Below the pieces are notes generated by a model. The model was not told where the DNA came from. It worked only from the letters and a program-made list of their open reading frames with translations, and did no database searches. Below are positions 63,685 through 64,000 of a DNA stretch of 64,000 nt, piece by piece (position 1 is the stretch's first letter; every line of letters starts with the position of its first letter). The DNA is from an uncultured Veillonellaceae bacterium. Lineage in GTDB: Bacteria > Bacillota > Negativicutes > Veillonellales > Dialisteraceae. The stretch covers positions 434,001-498,000 of the forward strand of contig CAKMIA010000001.1 of NCBI GenBank assembly GCA_927353735.1. The letters run 5' to 3'. Both the position numbers and the translations under genes were made by a program.

Positions 63685-64000
63685 TCAGCGGTACAGCGCG
63701 AGCACGAGCCGCGTCAGCACCATAACGATCGCCGCATCGATGAGCGGCGTGGCCAGCATGATCGGATAATAGACGGGCCGCACCTTACACACCAGCACGA
63801 TGCGGGCAAAGTGCCCCACCAGCGTGCCCATGGTGATGCACGCCGGGAAGAGGATCGTCGCCTCCTCCGCAGTGAGCACGCCTGCCGCATAGAGAGACGC
63901 CGCCGTGGCTGCGCCCGCCGCCTTGGCAAAAAAAGCGGCCAGCAGCACCACCGAGGCCTCGCCGGGCAGGCCGAAGAGGCCCATCACCGGTCCGAGCAGC
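63685..64000 (-). CDS. YjiH-like membrane protein, truncated by the window edge
   Basis: C-terminal part of about 105 residues; the frame stays open to the right edge, so the true start is outside. Hydrophobic, with MGLFGLPGEASVVLLAAFFAK and FPACITMGTLVGHFARIVLV, typical of YjiH nucleoside-recognition proteins. It ends 8 bases before the YjiG-like gene and forms a pair with it. Confidence 0.75.
   Translation of the reverse strand, partial: LLGPVMGLFGLPGEASVVLLAAFFAKAAGAATAASLYAAGVLTAEEATILFPACITMGTLVGHFARIVLVCKVRPVYYPIMLATPLIDAAIVMVLTRLVLALYR

Overview
The window comes from a diderm Firmicute of the class Negativicutes (Veillonellaceae/Selenomonadaceae-like). It mixes Firmicute regulation (tRNA-sensing T-box leaders, a TPP riboswitch, short TATAAT-type promoters, RbgA, a class 1B dihydroorotate dehydrogenase with PyrK) with an outer-membrane inventory (a 1,214-residue autotransporter ending in a beta-barrel with terminal Phe, and an OmpH/Skp-like periplasmic protein). 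By eye the GC content is about 55-60 percent. Rubrerythrin, Fe-S serine dehydratase and cobalamin-dependent QueG point to an anaerobe. I cannot name the genus. I saw no rRNA, tRNA, CRISPR array, insertion sequence or prophage.

Layout. 1-8.4 kb: minus-strand pyrimidine operon pyrB-pyrC-carA-carB-pyrK-pyrD. 8.4-13 kb: an OLD-type ATPase/nuclease, thiC under a TPP riboswitch, a YbaK-type deacylase and acetolactate decarboxylase. 13-20 kb: a serine region. A T-box leader with two successive antiterminator/terminator modules precedes serC-serA and a histidine-phosphatase-type phosphoserine phosphatase; then come rplM-rpsI, a small HTH regulator and the serine dehydratase pair sdaAB-sdaAA. 20-28.5 kb: a membrane-anchored protein of unknown function, cbiZ, a long zeta-toxin-like kinase with a palindrome in its promoter, queG, a small secreted protein, and an ABC importer operon ending in deoC. 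28.5-34.3 kb: folC, valS under a T-box, and an M20 peptidase. 34.4-42.7 kb: a ferric-reductase-like flavocytochrome and the tetrapyrrole operon (siroheme synthase N-domain, hemA, hemC, cobA-hemD, hemB, hemL). 42.7-47.1 kb: rbgA-rnhB, a phosphate-transport operon with a Pho-box-like repeat, and rubrerythrin with a PerR-box-like site. 47.2-51.7 kb: the autotransporter with an upstream triple zinc-finger gene, a short ORF and an attenuator-like terminator. 51.7-54.8 kb: ompH-like, HAD phosphatase, GNAT, LOG-family protein, and thiW behind a remodelled TPP-like leader.

54.8 kb to the right edge: a coherent accessory locus. It has an MFS transporter, a racemase of the N-succinylamino-acid racemase/OSBS family and two paralogous M20 hydrolases in one operon. 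A two-gene regulatory unit diverges from it, followed by a second racemase of the same family and a YjiG/YjiH-type membrane pair. I infer uptake and stereochemical processing of N-acylated amino acids or dipeptides. This cluster, the thiW leader and the phase-variable-looking autotransporter leader are the three most interesting points.

Metabolic links: the tetrapyrrole operon makes uroporphyrinogen III and precorrin-2/sirohydrochlorin, CbiZ salvages cobinamide, and QueG consumes cobalamin. Serine synthesis and serine breakdown genes lie within 7 kb of each other. Thiamine genes occur twice (thiC, thiW) with two different leader RNAs.
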